A stretch of DNA of 64,000 nucleotides, taken from the NCBI GenBank assembly GCA_028873595.1, contig JAPPOV010000052.1, positions 1-64,000 of the forward strand, given 5' to 3'. The notes beneath the pieces are model-generated. The model had not been told where the DNA came from. It worked only from the letters and a program-made list of their open reading frames with translations, and ran no database searches. Position 1 is the stretch's first letter. Every line of letters begins with the position of its first letter. This document shows positions 19,553-27,800 of the stretch, piece by piece. The position numbers and the translations under genes were made by a program. The stretch comes from Gemmatimonadota bacterium (lineage in GTDB: Bacteria; Gemmatimonadota; Gemmatimonadetes; Longimicrobiales; Gaopeijiaceae).

Positions 19553-20494
19553 TCAAAGACCGCTACATCGCTCCGGACTCTTGATCAGGGCGAGCGCGTT
19601 CACCACCGCGCGCTCGCCCGTCGCGTCCGAGGGTCGGTTCACCGGAGCGCCGCCGACAACCATCGCGCTGGATCCGCCCCCGTCGAGGTTGAGCGCTTCA
19701 TCCGTTCCTGCCGCCTCGAAAAGCTGTGCCAGCTCGGGCAGCGTCATCCCGGCGGAGTGTGGTACCTGACGGCCATCGACGAGCACGATCCAGACCTGCC
19801 CCGACCCGGAGTTGACCCCGACCGCGGACCTGGGGTGCCGAGCCGCGGCGAACGACGGACGCGCCCCCACCTCGAGGTCCCCCACACGCTCTCCCTGATC
19901 GATGAGATCGGGAAATCCACCGACGGCCTCCGTACCCGTGTCCCCTGACTCCAGAGGAACCGTCCAACCGAAGCGAAGCCCGCTGTCAGTCGTCTCCGCT
20001 ACGCCCAACCACGGACCTGCGCCGGGTCGCCAGGCAAACGTGGGCCGCTCCGCGACGGCCCGAACGACGCCATCAACGACCTCCGCCCCCACCGTCATGC
20101 CTTCCGGTGTGAAGAAGTCCGCGTTGATAGCGGCGAGTACCGCTTGCTTCGATCTCGCCGTCATGCTGGAGACCCGCTCACGCCCTGCCCCGCCGTCCTG
20201 ACGACCTTCGGCCTGGAGGACCTGAAATGCGAGATCGCAGCGATTCGCCATCGATGCCTGTACGAGATGGACCGCCCACGGCCCTTTCGGGGACCAGAAG
20301 TAGCGATACACGACCCCTGGGTGCAGATCTACCGTCCGTGCCGAGTCGGGCTCGAGCCAGTCGAGCAGCGCAGACGGAACATCGAGTTCGAGACTCGACG
20401 GTTGGTCAGGGGGCTGACACCCCGCCAGCAGAGCCGAGAAGATGAACGTTGCGAGGGCCCCTCGTCCGTAGACCCGTCGAGCGGCCGGTTCTAT
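19553..20494 (-). CDS. Lipoprotein phosphodiester glycosidase (NAGPA/DUF2233), start unclear
   Basis: About 310 residues. A lipoprotein signal (ATFIFSALLAGC) precedes a phosphodiester glycosidase domain with AAINADFFTPEGMTVG, GVVRAVAERPTFAW, SAVGVNSGSGQVWIVLVDG, MTLPELAQLFEAAGTDEALNLDGGGSSAMVV and ERAVVNALAL. The family removes GlcNAc from phosphodiesters or acts on related cell-surface glycans. The frame contains no ATG, GTG or TTG between the lipobox region and the oppositely oriented gene that starts at 20525. The entry uses ATA at 20494 only as the nearest plausible initiation point. A long frame continues to an ATG at 21079 but would overlap that gene completely. A rare start codon or a sequence error is likely. 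Confidence 0.72.
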   Translation of the reverse strand: MEPAARRVYGRGALATFIFSALLAGCQPPDQPSSLELDVPSALLDWLEPDSARTVDLHPGVVYRYFWSPKGPWAVHLVQASMANRCDLAFQVLQAEGRQDGGAGRERVSSMTARSKQAVLAAINADFFTPEGMTVGAEVVDGVVRAVAERPTFAWRPGAGPWLGVAETTDSGLRFGWTVPLESGDTGTEAVGGFPDLIDQGERVGDLEVGARPSFAAARHPRSAVGVNSGSGQVWIVLVDGRQVPHSAGMTLPELAQLFEAAGTDEALNLDGGGSSAMVVGGAPVNRPSDATGERAVVNALALIKSPERCSGL

Positions 20495-20524
20495 ACTCCG
20501 GCGATACCTTGAAGGGCAATCGGC

Positions 20525-21067
20525 GTGCTTCGCGCCGAACGGCCCCCTTATCTCAGCCGTCCGTCCACCGTGCCCCGATCGCCCGCCACGCTCCTCTTGC
20601 TTACCGCGATGCTCGCGGGACCGCTTTCGGCCCAGGGGCCGGACGAGGGCAACGGAGTCAGGTTCGGGATCTCCCTCGGCGGGATCAGCACCGTAGGACT
20701 GAGCGTCGAGCTCTTCCGGGATGCCCGCAGCATCGATATCGGCGTCGGCACATGGTCGTTCCGGGACTTGAGTATCTCGACGACCGTGCGCCAGTACGTC
20801 GGTGGCTCGAGCGCGAAGCTCGTAGTAGGTGCTGGCCTCTGGCTCGCGGCAGCCGCGCCAGCAGGCGAGGGCGAACGGACCGGCTTCGCGGTCGTGCTCC
20901 GCGCCCCGATTGGGGTCGACTGGTCCGTCGCCGATCAGCACGCCGCAGGGTTGATCATGAACGTGAATCGCGGACTCTGGGTGAAGCGTTCGGATCCCGA
21001 CGACGACGTCCCGTTGAACCGCCGGCTCGTCCCCCTTCCTGAAGTCTATTACCGATTCAATCGGTAG
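20525..21067 (+). CDS. Small secreted or outer-membrane protein of unknown function
   Basis: A 180-residue protein starting with GTG at 20525. A basic N-terminus is followed by a signal peptide (SPATLLLLTAMLAGPLSAQ, about residues 19-37), then alternating strands (VRFGISLGGISTVGLSVELF, IDIGVGTWSF, KLVVGAGLWLAAAAPAG, FAVVLRAPIGVDWSV) and a C-terminal LPEVYYRFNR. The pattern suggests a small eight-stranded barrel or a beta-sandwich. I recognise no named family. It diverges from the glycosidase and converges on the threonine synthase operon. Confidence 0.65.
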   Translation: MLRAERPPYLSRPSTVPRSPATLLLLTAMLAGPLSAQGPDEGNGVRFGISLGGISTVGLSVELFRDARSIDIGVGTWSFRDLSISTTVRQYVGGSSAKLVVGAGLWLAAAAPAGEGERTGFAVVLRAPIGVDWSVADQHAAGLIMNVNRGLWVKRSDPDDDVPLNRRLVPLPEVYYRFNR

Positions 21068-21075
21068 TCTCGGCC

Positions 21076-21333
21076 TCACCAGTCCCCCTGAGGCTCGTCC
21101 CAGCTCTCAGACCAGAAACGTTCCTCTTCGTCATCGATCTCATCGAGGTCGAGTGGTTCGTCCTCGGCGATCCAGATCTGTCCGTGCTCGATGATGTGAT
21201 CGATCGCGACATCGTCCAGCACCGGACGACTACGTCCGATGACGTCGACACTCCGAGCACGCAGGCTGACCCCCGCCGCGATAGACAGGGTCGCCAGCCC
21301 GGCGCCGAACACGAACCAGAAGAAGAAGAGCAT
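21076..21333 (-). CDS. Small membrane protein with acidic tail
   Basis: An 85-residue protein: one membrane segment (LFFFWFVFGAGLATLSIAAGV, residues 2-22), a short basic linker, and a tail rich in Asp and Glu (DEPLDLDEIDDEEERFWSE). It starts ten bases after the threonine synthase stop on the same strand, so it is probably the last gene of that operon. No family recognised. The hydrophobic helix plus highly acidic tail is not what a random frame would give. Confidence 0.6.
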   Translation of the reverse strand: MLFFFWFVFGAGLATLSIAAGVSLRARSVDVIGRSRPVLDDVAIDHIIEHGQIWIAEDEPLDLDEIDDEEERFWSESWDEPQGDW

Positions 21334-21342
21334 ACGCGAGGG

Positions 21343-22530
21343 TCAGTCGATGGGTGTCATGCCCACATACTTGAGCCCGCTACCCGTGTTGAACAGGACT
21401 ACCTCGTCATCCGGCGAGATGAGGCCCTTGTCCATCATCATCGGGACGGCCGCCGCGGTGGCGCCACCCTCCGGAGCGGCGAAGATGCCTGTATCCGCCC
21501 CAAGCTTCGCAACCCATTCAGCCATCAAATGATCCGGCACGGCCGCAGCCCCTCCACCGGATTCCCTGAGTGCGCGCAGGATCAAGAAGTCACCCACCGC
21601 GCCAGGGACGCGAAGACCTGACGCATACGTCTCAGCACCCTGCCACATCTCAGCGTGCTCCTCACCCCGCTCCCAGGCTCGGACCATGGGTGCGCACCCC
21701 GCCGCCTGCACCGTGAACATTTTCGGGCGCTCTGCGCCGATCCACCCGAGCGCCTCCATCTCGTCGAACGCCTTCCACATTCCGATCAGCCCGGTACCGC
21801 CACCGGTCGGGTAGATGATGGCATCGGGCAGGCGGCCACCAAGCTGCTCGACGAGCTCGTAGCCCATCGTCTTCTTGCCTTCGACACGGTACGGCTCCTT
21901 GAGCGTGGACAGGTCCCACCATCCATGCTCTTCGACACCCTGCTTCACGACCTTGCCGCAGTCACTGATCAAGCCGTCGAGGAGCTGCACGTTCGCGCCG
22001 AGTGCCGCCATCTCCTCGAGAATCGGAGCGGGCGTGTCGGACGGAACGACGACGTGAACGGGCAAGCCCGCAGCGGCGCCGTACGCGGCCGCCGCACTAC
22101 CGGCATTTCCGGCAGACGGCAGGGCCAGCGCTTCGGCGCCGAGCTCAAGCGCGCGCGACACGGCCAACCCGAGTCCACGTGCTTTGAAGCTCCCTGTAGG
22201 GTTCTGCCCCTCGTCCTTGATCCATACCCGGGCAACGCCGAGCCGGTCGGCCGTGCGGGTCGACTCGATCAGGGGCGTCCACCCTTCTCCGAGCGTGACG
22301 CGCGCAGCCGGATCGCGGACGGGCAGGACCTCGGCGTATCGCCAGAGATCGGCACGACGGCATACCACATCGGACATCTGAAAGCCGTGGCGAATCGTGT
22401 CGAGATCGTAGCGGGCAAAGAGTGGCTTGCCGGCCGCAGACAGGCCGATCAGTTGCTCGCTCTCGACCTCCTCTCCTGTTCCGGTGCATTCAAGGTGGGT
22501 CGCGCCTCGCATGTAATCCTGATCGCTCAT
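21343..22530 (-). CDS. thrC: Threonine synthase
   Basis: A 395-residue PLP enzyme converting O-phosphohomoserine to threonine. The N-terminus THLECTGTGEEVESEQLIGLSAAGKPLFARYDL is typical of the long-clade enzyme. The PLP lysine is Lys116 in PTGSFKARG; ALPSAGNAGSAAAAYGAAAGL binds substrate phosphate; PTGGGTGLIGMWKAF is the PLP-phosphate cup. ATG at 22530 overlaps the stop of the CPBP protease gene (ATGA), giving an operon of decayed ABC ATPase, CPBP protease, thrC and a small membrane protein. The coupling of threonine synthesis to a membrane protease is probably positional. Confidence 0.93.
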   Translation of the reverse strand: MSDQDYMRGATHLECTGTGEEVESEQLIGLSAAGKPLFARYDLDTIRHGFQMSDVVCRRADLWRYAEVLPVRDPAARVTLGEGWTPLIESTRTADRLGVARVWIKDEGQNPTGSFKARGLGLAVSRALELGAEALALPSAGNAGSAAAAYGAAAGLPVHVVVPSDTPAPILEEMAALGANVQLLDGLISDCGKVVKQGVEEHGWWDLSTLKEPYRVEGKKTMGYELVEQLGGRLPDAIIYPTGGGTGLIGMWKAFDEMEALGWIGAERPKMFTVQAAGCAPMVRAWERGEEHAEMWQGAETYASGLRVPGAVGDFLILRALRESGGGAAAVPDHLMAEWVAKLGADTGIFAAPEGGATAAAVPMMMDKGLISPDDEVVLFNTGSGLKYVGMTPID

Positions 22531-23489
22531 GATGTCTCTGCAGGGGGTGATACCAGCCCCGGCGCCTCGCGCCCGGTAACCGGTGGGTTCGTCGTACCTC
22601 GCAACACTTCAACTCCGGCCGCGAAGATCACTAGAGCGACCGGAACGAGCCAGAGGGGGGGAGGAGCTTCCGGGTCGGAAAACAGGGCCCGTAGTCTGGG
22701 GATCGATGCAAGCACCACGATCGTGCCGTTGTTGAGAGCGTGCATGAGCGCTCCGATCCAGATCGAACCGGTACGCCATACGCTCCATGTGATCACCATG
22801 CCCAGGACCGCTGTCGGCAGGAATCGGGTGGCGGTCTCGAACGAGAGGTGGAATGCACCGAAGACTGCGCCATTGAGCACGATGATCCGCCACGGGTCGA
22901 GTGTGCGTGTTCCACCGAGTAGAACCCCTCGGAAGACGATCTCTTCGCACATCGCGGGGGTCGCCGCCAGGAGCAGAAGGAGCCAGAGAAGGCGCCCTGT
23001 TGTCTCCGCCGTCACGAGGTCTTCCAGGCCCTCGAGTAACTCCCACGGAACGGGCAGAATGAAGGTTTGCAGCCATCCAATCACCCAGACCAGCGGCATG
23101 GCCCCGAAGATGACGAGTACCGAGGCGAGCGCCTGGGGACCGGTCGGCATCGTGAGAGAGAGCGTACGCACCGGGTCGAAGCCGCCGACCACCACGAACA
23201 GGACGGCGGGCACGAAGAGAAGTAGCCACTCAGCGGCCAACAATCCCTTTTCCCTGAACAGGATCTGAAGCGGGATTCCACCCCACAGGAAGACCATCGC
23301 GGCCACCGCACTGAACAGGATCGCCAGACCGGGGGTCGGCACATCCCCACGCCCTCGGTGCGCTCGTAACCGCTCCACGAATGACCCAATGGGTGTCGCC
23401 GACGCTTTCCTCCCTCCTCCGGGAAGCGTCCATCGGTCTCGCAACGTCTTGCGCCACTGCTTCGAGAAGACGAGGCGCCGCGGGCTCAT
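22527..23489 (-). CDS. CPBP-family intramembrane glutamic protease with ABC-permease-like N-terminus
   Basis: A 320-residue membrane protein. The CPBP core lies at about residues 160-260: Glu182-Glu183 in CEEIVFRG, His214 in GAFHLS, and His250 with Asn in GALMHALNN, the expected catalytic set of the Abi/Rce1-like proteases. About seven hydrophobic segments are visible. The first 22 residues (RRLVFSKQWRKTLRDRWTL) resemble the start of NatB-type ABC-2 permeases, which in some bacteria are fused to a CPBP domain. Here almost all of the permease is missing. The gene overlaps a truncated NatA-like ATPase upstream (ATGA) and thrC downstream (ATGA). Confidence 0.8.
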   Translation of the reverse strand: MSPRRLVFSKQWRKTLRDRWTLPGGGRKASATPIGSFVERLRAHRGRGDVPTPGLAILFSAVAAMVFLWGGIPLQILFREKGLLAAEWLLLFVPAVLFVVVGGFDPVRTLSLTMPTGPQALASVLVIFGAMPLVWVIGWLQTFILPVPWELLEGLEDLVTAETTGRLLWLLLLLAATPAMCEEIVFRGVLLGGTRTLDPWRIIVLNGAVFGAFHLSFETATRFLPTAVLGMVITWSVWRTGSIWIGALMHALNNGTIVVLASIPRLRALFSDPEAPPPLWLVPVALVIFAAGVEVLRGTTNPPVTGREAPGLVSPPAETS

Positions 23490-23800
23490 CTTGCCACCTC
23501 AACCGACAGCATTTCCCGGACCAGGGAGAGAAACGGCCTCGCGACCTTCGCTTCACCGGTGTGTACCATGACGCCCGATGGCATCACCACGGCCGAACCG
23601 TCCTGGGTGCAATCACCATCTGTCCAGGTGGTGCCCCAGGTCGCGCTCGGCGGCGAGGCGATGCAAGATAGCGCGGTCGTATTCCCAGCCCGGTGAGGTC
23701 TGAGCAAGAGGTAGACCTCACCCGCCAGCACCTTGAGCGATACATCGGTTACGGATGTCGGCGGCCCGCAGCGCTTGGTGAGGCGCTCGAGGAGGGTCAT
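23486..23800 (-). pseudogene. Truncated, decayed NatA-like ABC ATPase remnant
   Basis: A 104-codon open frame whose first 60 residues align with the start of NatA-type ATPases: LTKRCGPPTSVTDVSLKV, then GEVYLLLRPHRAGNTTAL where an intact protein has a GxxGxGKT Walker A. The P-loop glycines and the lysine are lost (RPHRAGNTT), and there is no Q-loop, signature LSGGQ or Walker B. The remaining 40 residues do not match the family. It overlaps the CPBP gene by four bases, the arrangement of a former natA-natB pair. It cannot bind ATP normally; it may survive as an expressed fragment. Confidence 0.65.
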
Positions 23801-23988
23801 GGGCGTCGCAGTCGAAAGAGCGAACAGAACGTTCGGCGCAGACCTTGATGTCAGCAGGATCAGGAGGGCGACCCGGTGTATACGGAAGAGAGGCTATCGA
23901 AAGGCTTCGGACTCGGCCAGACCACCTCGACAGCGGTCGCAGTGTGGAGGCAACCCTGTCCAGAAGAGCTGGCATCGAAGTACGTGAC

Positions 23989-24570
23989 ATGAATATCGAC
24001 CAGAACCAATCCACGGAACGCGCGCTCATCCGCCTCGCGGCGGACGGAGATGCTCGCGCCATACGCACCCTGTACGATCGGTATGCACCGCGCGTGTACG
24101 CAGTGGTACGCCGAATCGCCGGCGACGACGACCTGGCGCAAGATTACGCGCAGGAAGCCTGGATCCGGGCCATTCGTGCGTTACCGACGTTTCGGGGCGA
24201 CTCCCGATTCTCGACATGGCTGCATCGCATCGCTGTAAACGCTGCGTTGCAGGCGTTGAGAAAGACCGAGACCCGTCGAAAGCGCGAAGGCCCCAGGCCG
24301 GTCGACGTGCCCATCGCGCCGGCTCATCGGGATTCACTTCTTCGACAGCGGCTCGAGCGGGCGCTCGACGGGCTCCCCGAGGGGATGCGACGGGTACTCA
24401 TCCTCCACGATGTGGAGGGATACACTCACGAAGAAATCGGGAACGTCCTCGGGGTTACGTCAGGGACGTCCAAATCGCAGCTGTTCAAGGCCCGTTCCAA
24501 GATGCGTGTTCTGCTCGCAGATCTGGATGGCGCTGTACAGGAGCCAGGAGTTGAAGCATGGAGCATCTGA
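23989..24570 (+). CDS. ECF sigma-70 factor
   Basis: A 193-residue extracytoplasmic-function sigma factor. Region 2 lies at about residues 10-85 (ALYDRY-like LYDRYAPRVYAVVRRI, DLAQDYAQEAWIRAIRALPTFRGDSRFSTWLHRIAVN). Region 4 lies at about 125-180 (LERALDGLPEGMRRVLILHDVEGYTHEEIGNVLGVTSGTSKSQLFKARSKMR). ATG at 23989 is preferred; the open frame continues upstream to 23845 without domain character. Its end overlaps the anti-sigma gene by 13 bases. With the downstream anti-sigma and PDZ genes it forms an envelope-sensing unit resembling RpoE control in outline. About 190 bases separate it from the divergent ABC/CPBP locus. Confidence 0.92.
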   Translation: MNIDQNQSTERALIRLAADGDARAIRTLYDRYAPRVYAVVRRIAGDDDLAQDYAQEAWIRAIRALPTFRGDSRFSTWLHRIAVNAALQALRKTETRRKREGPRPVDVPIAPAHRDSLLRQRLERALDGLPEGMRRVLILHDVEGYTHEEIGNVLGVTSGTSKSQLFKARSKMRVLLADLDGAVQEPGVEAWSI

Positions 24571-25211
24571 CCCACGAACGCCTCGCAGCTCTGGTGGACG
24601 AACCGTCCACTGCAGACGAGAGCGCACACCTCGAGGGCTGCGAGCTCTGCACGACAGAGCTGGTGAAGCTCCGGGAACAGACCGCGCAACTCGGTGCCCT
24701 CCCTGAGATCATGCCGCCGAAGAGCGATTGGAAGGTCCTCGAGGCTCAGCTTCGCTCCGAGGGGCTCGTCAACGACCCGGGCCTTTCCCGGCGGATGGGA
24801 AGGACGAGGACTCCGGGGTGGATGAAGGCCGCCGCCGCGGTGGTTCTTTTCCTCAGCGGGACCGGGACAGGCGTCACGATGGCGCGGTCGGCCTTCGAGG
24901 AGGATTCCGGGCGAATGGCCGACCAGATCGCCACCGTCGAGGAAGCTGCATCAGCCGTCCGACAGGCGGAGCAGGAGTACGTCTCCGCCGTGACACAGTA
25001 CCGTCAACTCCTGGCGGCAGATGGGGGTGAAGGGGTCGATGTCGATCCGATCAGTCGCTTTGCCGCCCTCGAGCATCTCGTGCGTGTGAGCCAGGCTGCC
25101 GTTCGTCAGGCACCGGGTGATCCCTTCCTGAACGGTTTCCTTGCGTCGGCCATGGCCGAACGTGATGCCGCGCTGCGAATGGTCTCGTCTGGCCAGGACA
25201 ATTGGTTCTGA
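24558..25211 (+). CDS. Zinc-type anti-sigma factor, membrane anchored
   Basis: A 217-residue protein. The N-terminal HxxxCxxC signature (HLEGCELC, about residues 25-32) marks a zinc anti-sigma domain that would bind the sigma factor encoded just upstream. A single membrane segment follows at about 89-110 (KAAAAVVLFLSGTGTGVTM). The outer part (about 115-217) is a helical region (EEAASAVRQAEQEYVSAVTQYRQLL) that probably faces the periplasm. The overlap with the sigma gene supports translational coupling. It probably releases sigma upon proteolysis or a redox signal, but no protease gene is adjacent. Confidence 0.8.
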   Translation: MEHLTHERLAALVDEPSTADESAHLEGCELCTTELVKLREQTAQLGALPEIMPPKSDWKVLEAQLRSEGLVNDPGLSRRMGRTRTPGWMKAAAAVVLFLSGTGTGVTMARSAFEEDSGRMADQIATVEEAASAVRQAEQEYVSAVTQYRQLLAADGGEGVDVDPISRFAALEHLVRVSQAAVRQAPGDPFLNGFLASAMAERDAALRMVSSGQDNWF

Positions 25212-25219
25212 GGACGAGC

Positions 25220-26476
25220 ATGATGATCCGCACCATGGGAATCGCAGCAGCGCTTACGCTGACAAGCTTACTCGGGATCACGCCGCCCGCGCTTGCTCAG
25301 TCCGTCGCAGTGGAACGAGGAGCGCGCACCGAAGGTGCCACACCCGGATGGATCGGGATCTCTTTCGACGTCATGACAGACCGTCTCGGTAGCATCCGTG
25401 AGATCGTCGTCACAGACGTACGCGTTGGTAGCCCGGCGCAGCACGCGGGGATCCAGGCCGGTGACCTCATTCTCGCCATCAATGACCTGAGCGATCCTCG
25501 TGAGCTTGCCGAACTGGGCGCTCGCCTGCATCTGGAAGCAGGTGACGAAGTCGTGATGGAATTCCGTCGGAGCGGTCGTACACGCGAAGTTCGGATGGAA
25601 GCGGCCGCCCGGCCCGCAGCGTTCGTCGTCCGCACCGCGGTGCAGCGTGCCATCGAGGCCGACTCGATGGTTCAGACGTGGGTCCGCGCAATGGACTCTT
25701 TGCGTGTCGAACTCATCTCGGAGCGAAACGGCCGCATTCAGGTGCGCCGGATCCAATCGAGCTCGGGTGACGGGATTGCAGTGGTGACCGACGGTGGGGG
25801 CGAAATCGTCACGAGCACCCGAGCCGTCCGACCTCCGTTCGAATTCTTCGTCTTCCGCGGCGAATCCCACGACTCTCTCCGCCAGGAGATGGCCGAGGTA
25901 AACCGTATGGCCATCGAGCTCGAAGAGATGCTCGCCCAGCGTGAACGCCAACTTCGGCGACAGATCGGATCATCCAGTACGCTGGATCTCGATCGGGATT
26001 ACGAGTTCCGGCAGATTAGCGATGCGCTCGGCCAGGTCGCGGACCGTTCGTCCGAACTGCAGGAAGCCATGGCCGAAGCGGCACGCCAGACCGCTGGATT
26101 CGACTACTTGCGGGAAACGCCGCCAGCCCCGAAGGCGTCCACCGTGGTCCGTGAGAGCACACAAGCGAGCGAGTTCCGGCCGCTCACCCCGTATTTGCTC
26201 GGGCGAAACCGCGTGGCGGGCGCGGAGGTGATCGACCTGAAACCCGAGCTTGCTCAGTACTTCGGCGTGGGACGTGGCGTCCTCGTGGTCGACGTGGCAC
26301 CGGGCACCCCGGCCTCGATGGCCGGCATCGTGCCGGGGGACGTGATCACTCGGGTTGATCAGGTCGGTGTACGCTCGGTGGAAGACCTGCGCTTCGGCGT
26401 GTCCATGGCTGGCGACAGCCTACCCATCTCGCTGGTTCGACAGGGGACGAGCGTCCAGCTGTTGCTGCCGCGCTAG
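25220..26476 (+). CDS. Secreted double-PDZ protein
   Basis: A 418-residue exported protein. ATG at 25220 follows GAGGACGAGC and gives a signal peptide (TMGIAAALTLTSLLGITPPALAQ). PDZ 1 lies at about residues 40-130 (GWIGISFDV, VRVGSPAQHAGIQAGDLILAIN). A helical and charged middle (about 140-300) contains EVNRMAIELEEMLAQRERQLRRQ. PDZ 2 lies at about 320-415 (VLVVDVAPGTPASMAGIVPGDVITRVD). There is no trypsin-like catalytic domain, so it is not a DegS/HtrA protease. Its place behind a sigma/anti-sigma pair suggests a periplasmic sensor or adaptor that recognises C-termini of misfolded envelope proteins. That role is inference. Confidence 0.8.
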   Translation: MMIRTMGIAAALTLTSLLGITPPALAQSVAVERGARTEGATPGWIGISFDVMTDRLGSIREIVVTDVRVGSPAQHAGIQAGDLILAINDLSDPRELAELGARLHLEAGDEVVMEFRRSGRTREVRMEAAARPAAFVVRTAVQRAIEADSMVQTWVRAMDSLRVELISERNGRIQVRRIQSSSGDGIAVVTDGGGEIVTSTRAVRPPFEFFVFRGESHDSLRQEMAEVNRMAIELEEMLAQRERQLRRQIGSSSTLDLDRDYEFRQISDALGQVADRSSELQEAMAEAARQTAGFDYLRETPPAPKASTVVRESTQASEFRPLTPYLLGRNRVAGAEVIDLKPELAQYFGVGRGVLVVDVAPGTPASMAGIVPGDVITRVDQVGVRSVEDLRFGVSMAGDSLPISLVRQGTSVQLLLPR

Positions 26477-26580
26477 CGCAACGCGGACAGACCTCGGCAG
26501 AACAGGCTTAGCACCCCCCCTGGGCTCCCGAACCTCGTTGTGCACCAATCGACGTCGACGGGTCGACGCGACTCCATCCG

Positions 26581-27795
26581 CTACTCGTAGCGGAGCGCGT
26601 CGATCGGGTCCAAAGCTGCAGCCCGTCGCGCGGGCCACAGACCGAAGAAGAGACCCACGGCAGCGGAAAAACCGATCGCCGCGGCGACCGCTTCCGGCGC
26701 CACTGCGGTATCCCATGACGCTACACGCGTCATGATCTCGGCCGCCCCGTAGCCGGCGGCGACTCCGATCAATCCACCCAGGACACAGAGAAAGAGTGCC
26801 TCCACCAGGAACTGCGTCATGATCGCACGCCTCGTCGCCCCCAGCGCCTTTCGCACTCCGATTTCCCGTGTACGCTCGGTCACGGACACAAGCATGATGT
26901 TCATGATCCCGATCCCACCGACGAGGAGCGAAATCGCGGCGATACCGGCGAGCAACAAAGCAAAGGTCTGGTTCGTCTCGTTGAACGTCTCGAGCAGATC
27001 CGCCGAGTTCCGGATGTTGAAGTCCGCGTCTTCACCGGCCTTGATACGGTGCTCCCGGCGCACGATTCGGTCGATTTCGGCAAACGCCATATCCAACTCG
27101 TCGGGGGTCGCTGTCGCCGCGTAGATCGAGTTCAGTCGATCACGTCCACCCATGACGCGGTACTGAGCCGTCGACTGGGGAATGAATACCTGATCATCCG
27201 GGCGGACCCAGGCGGCGTCCCCCTTCTCGTCCATGATCCCGATGACCTCGAACATGATGCCGCGAATCTGGATCGTCTCCCCAATCAGTAACTCGGGTGG
27301 GGTCTCCCCCAACGTCTCCGGCATGTTGAAGCCGAGGACAGCAACACGGCGACGCCCCTGGATCTCTCCCTGATCGAAGAAGCGCCCATGCAGAAGCGTG
27401 TGGTCGTACATGTCGAAGTATTCGGGCCACACGCCCATGATCTGGGTATTCGAGTTCCAGCGCTTGTACGAGATCTGCATGCGGGACTGCTGTTCGGGAG
27501 AGACTTGAAGCAGGCCGTTCGAATTGTCCCGCAGCGCGATCGCATCGTCGACGGACAGCTCGGCGTCTCCGCGCGATACACCGCCCCACATCTGTTGGCC
27601 GGGGCGAACGGTGAGAATCGATGTCCCCATCCGATTGATCTGCTGTTCTACCCGCTGCTGAGCGCCTTCACCGAGCGCGACCATCGTGATCACAGCCGCG
27701 ATGCCGATGACGATCCCGAGAGTCGTGAGTACCGAACGAAGCACGTTTGCACGTACAGCCCCCATCGCGACCATCACGATCTCGAAGAGAAGCAT
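26581..27795 (-). CDS. MacB-type ABC transporter permease
   Basis: A 404-residue permease of the MacB/FtsX type: an N-terminal membrane segment (SVLTTLGIVIGIAAVITMVALGEGA), a large periplasmic domain (about residues 50-270; GVWPEYFDMYDHTLLHGRFFD, RVAVLGFNMPETLG), and three C-terminal segments with GGIGIMNIMLVSVTERTREIGVRKALGA and ending in ARRAAALDPIDALRYE. It lacks its own ATPase, which is supplied by the gene at 29369-30070. ATG at 27795 is chosen where the family begins. It is the last gene of the operon that begins with the ECF sigma factor, and works with the MacA-like adaptor and TolC protein to move a substrate out of the cell. Confidence 0.9.
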   Translation of the reverse strand: MLLFEIVMVAMGAVRANVLRSVLTTLGIVIGIAAVITMVALGEGAQQRVEQQINRMGTSILTVRPGQQMWGGVSRGDAELSVDDAIALRDNSNGLLQVSPEQQSRMQISYKRWNSNTQIMGVWPEYFDMYDHTLLHGRFFDQGEIQGRRRVAVLGFNMPETLGETPPELLIGETIQIRGIMFEVIGIMDEKGDAAWVRPDDQVFIPQSTAQYRVMGGRDRLNSIYAATATPDELDMAFAEIDRIVRREHRIKAGEDADFNIRNSADLLETFNETNQTFALLLAGIAAISLLVGGIGIMNIMLVSVTERTREIGVRKALGATRRAIMTQFLVEALFLCVLGGLIGVAAGYGAAEIMTRVASWDTAVAPEAVAAAIGFSAAVGLFFGLWPARRAAALDPIDALRYE

Positions 27796-27800
27796 GGACC

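Noticed and set aside
19553..21079. Extending the phosphodiester glycosidase to the ATG at 21079 (508 residues).
   Set aside because: The extension overlaps a plus-strand gene with a clear signal peptide and gives Arg/Glu-rich residues without domain character before the lipobox.
23941..23988. Possible ECF-type promoter (GGCAAC ... ATCGA) before the first sigma gene.
   Set aside because: Spacing is longer than usual for ECF promoters and the match is weak.
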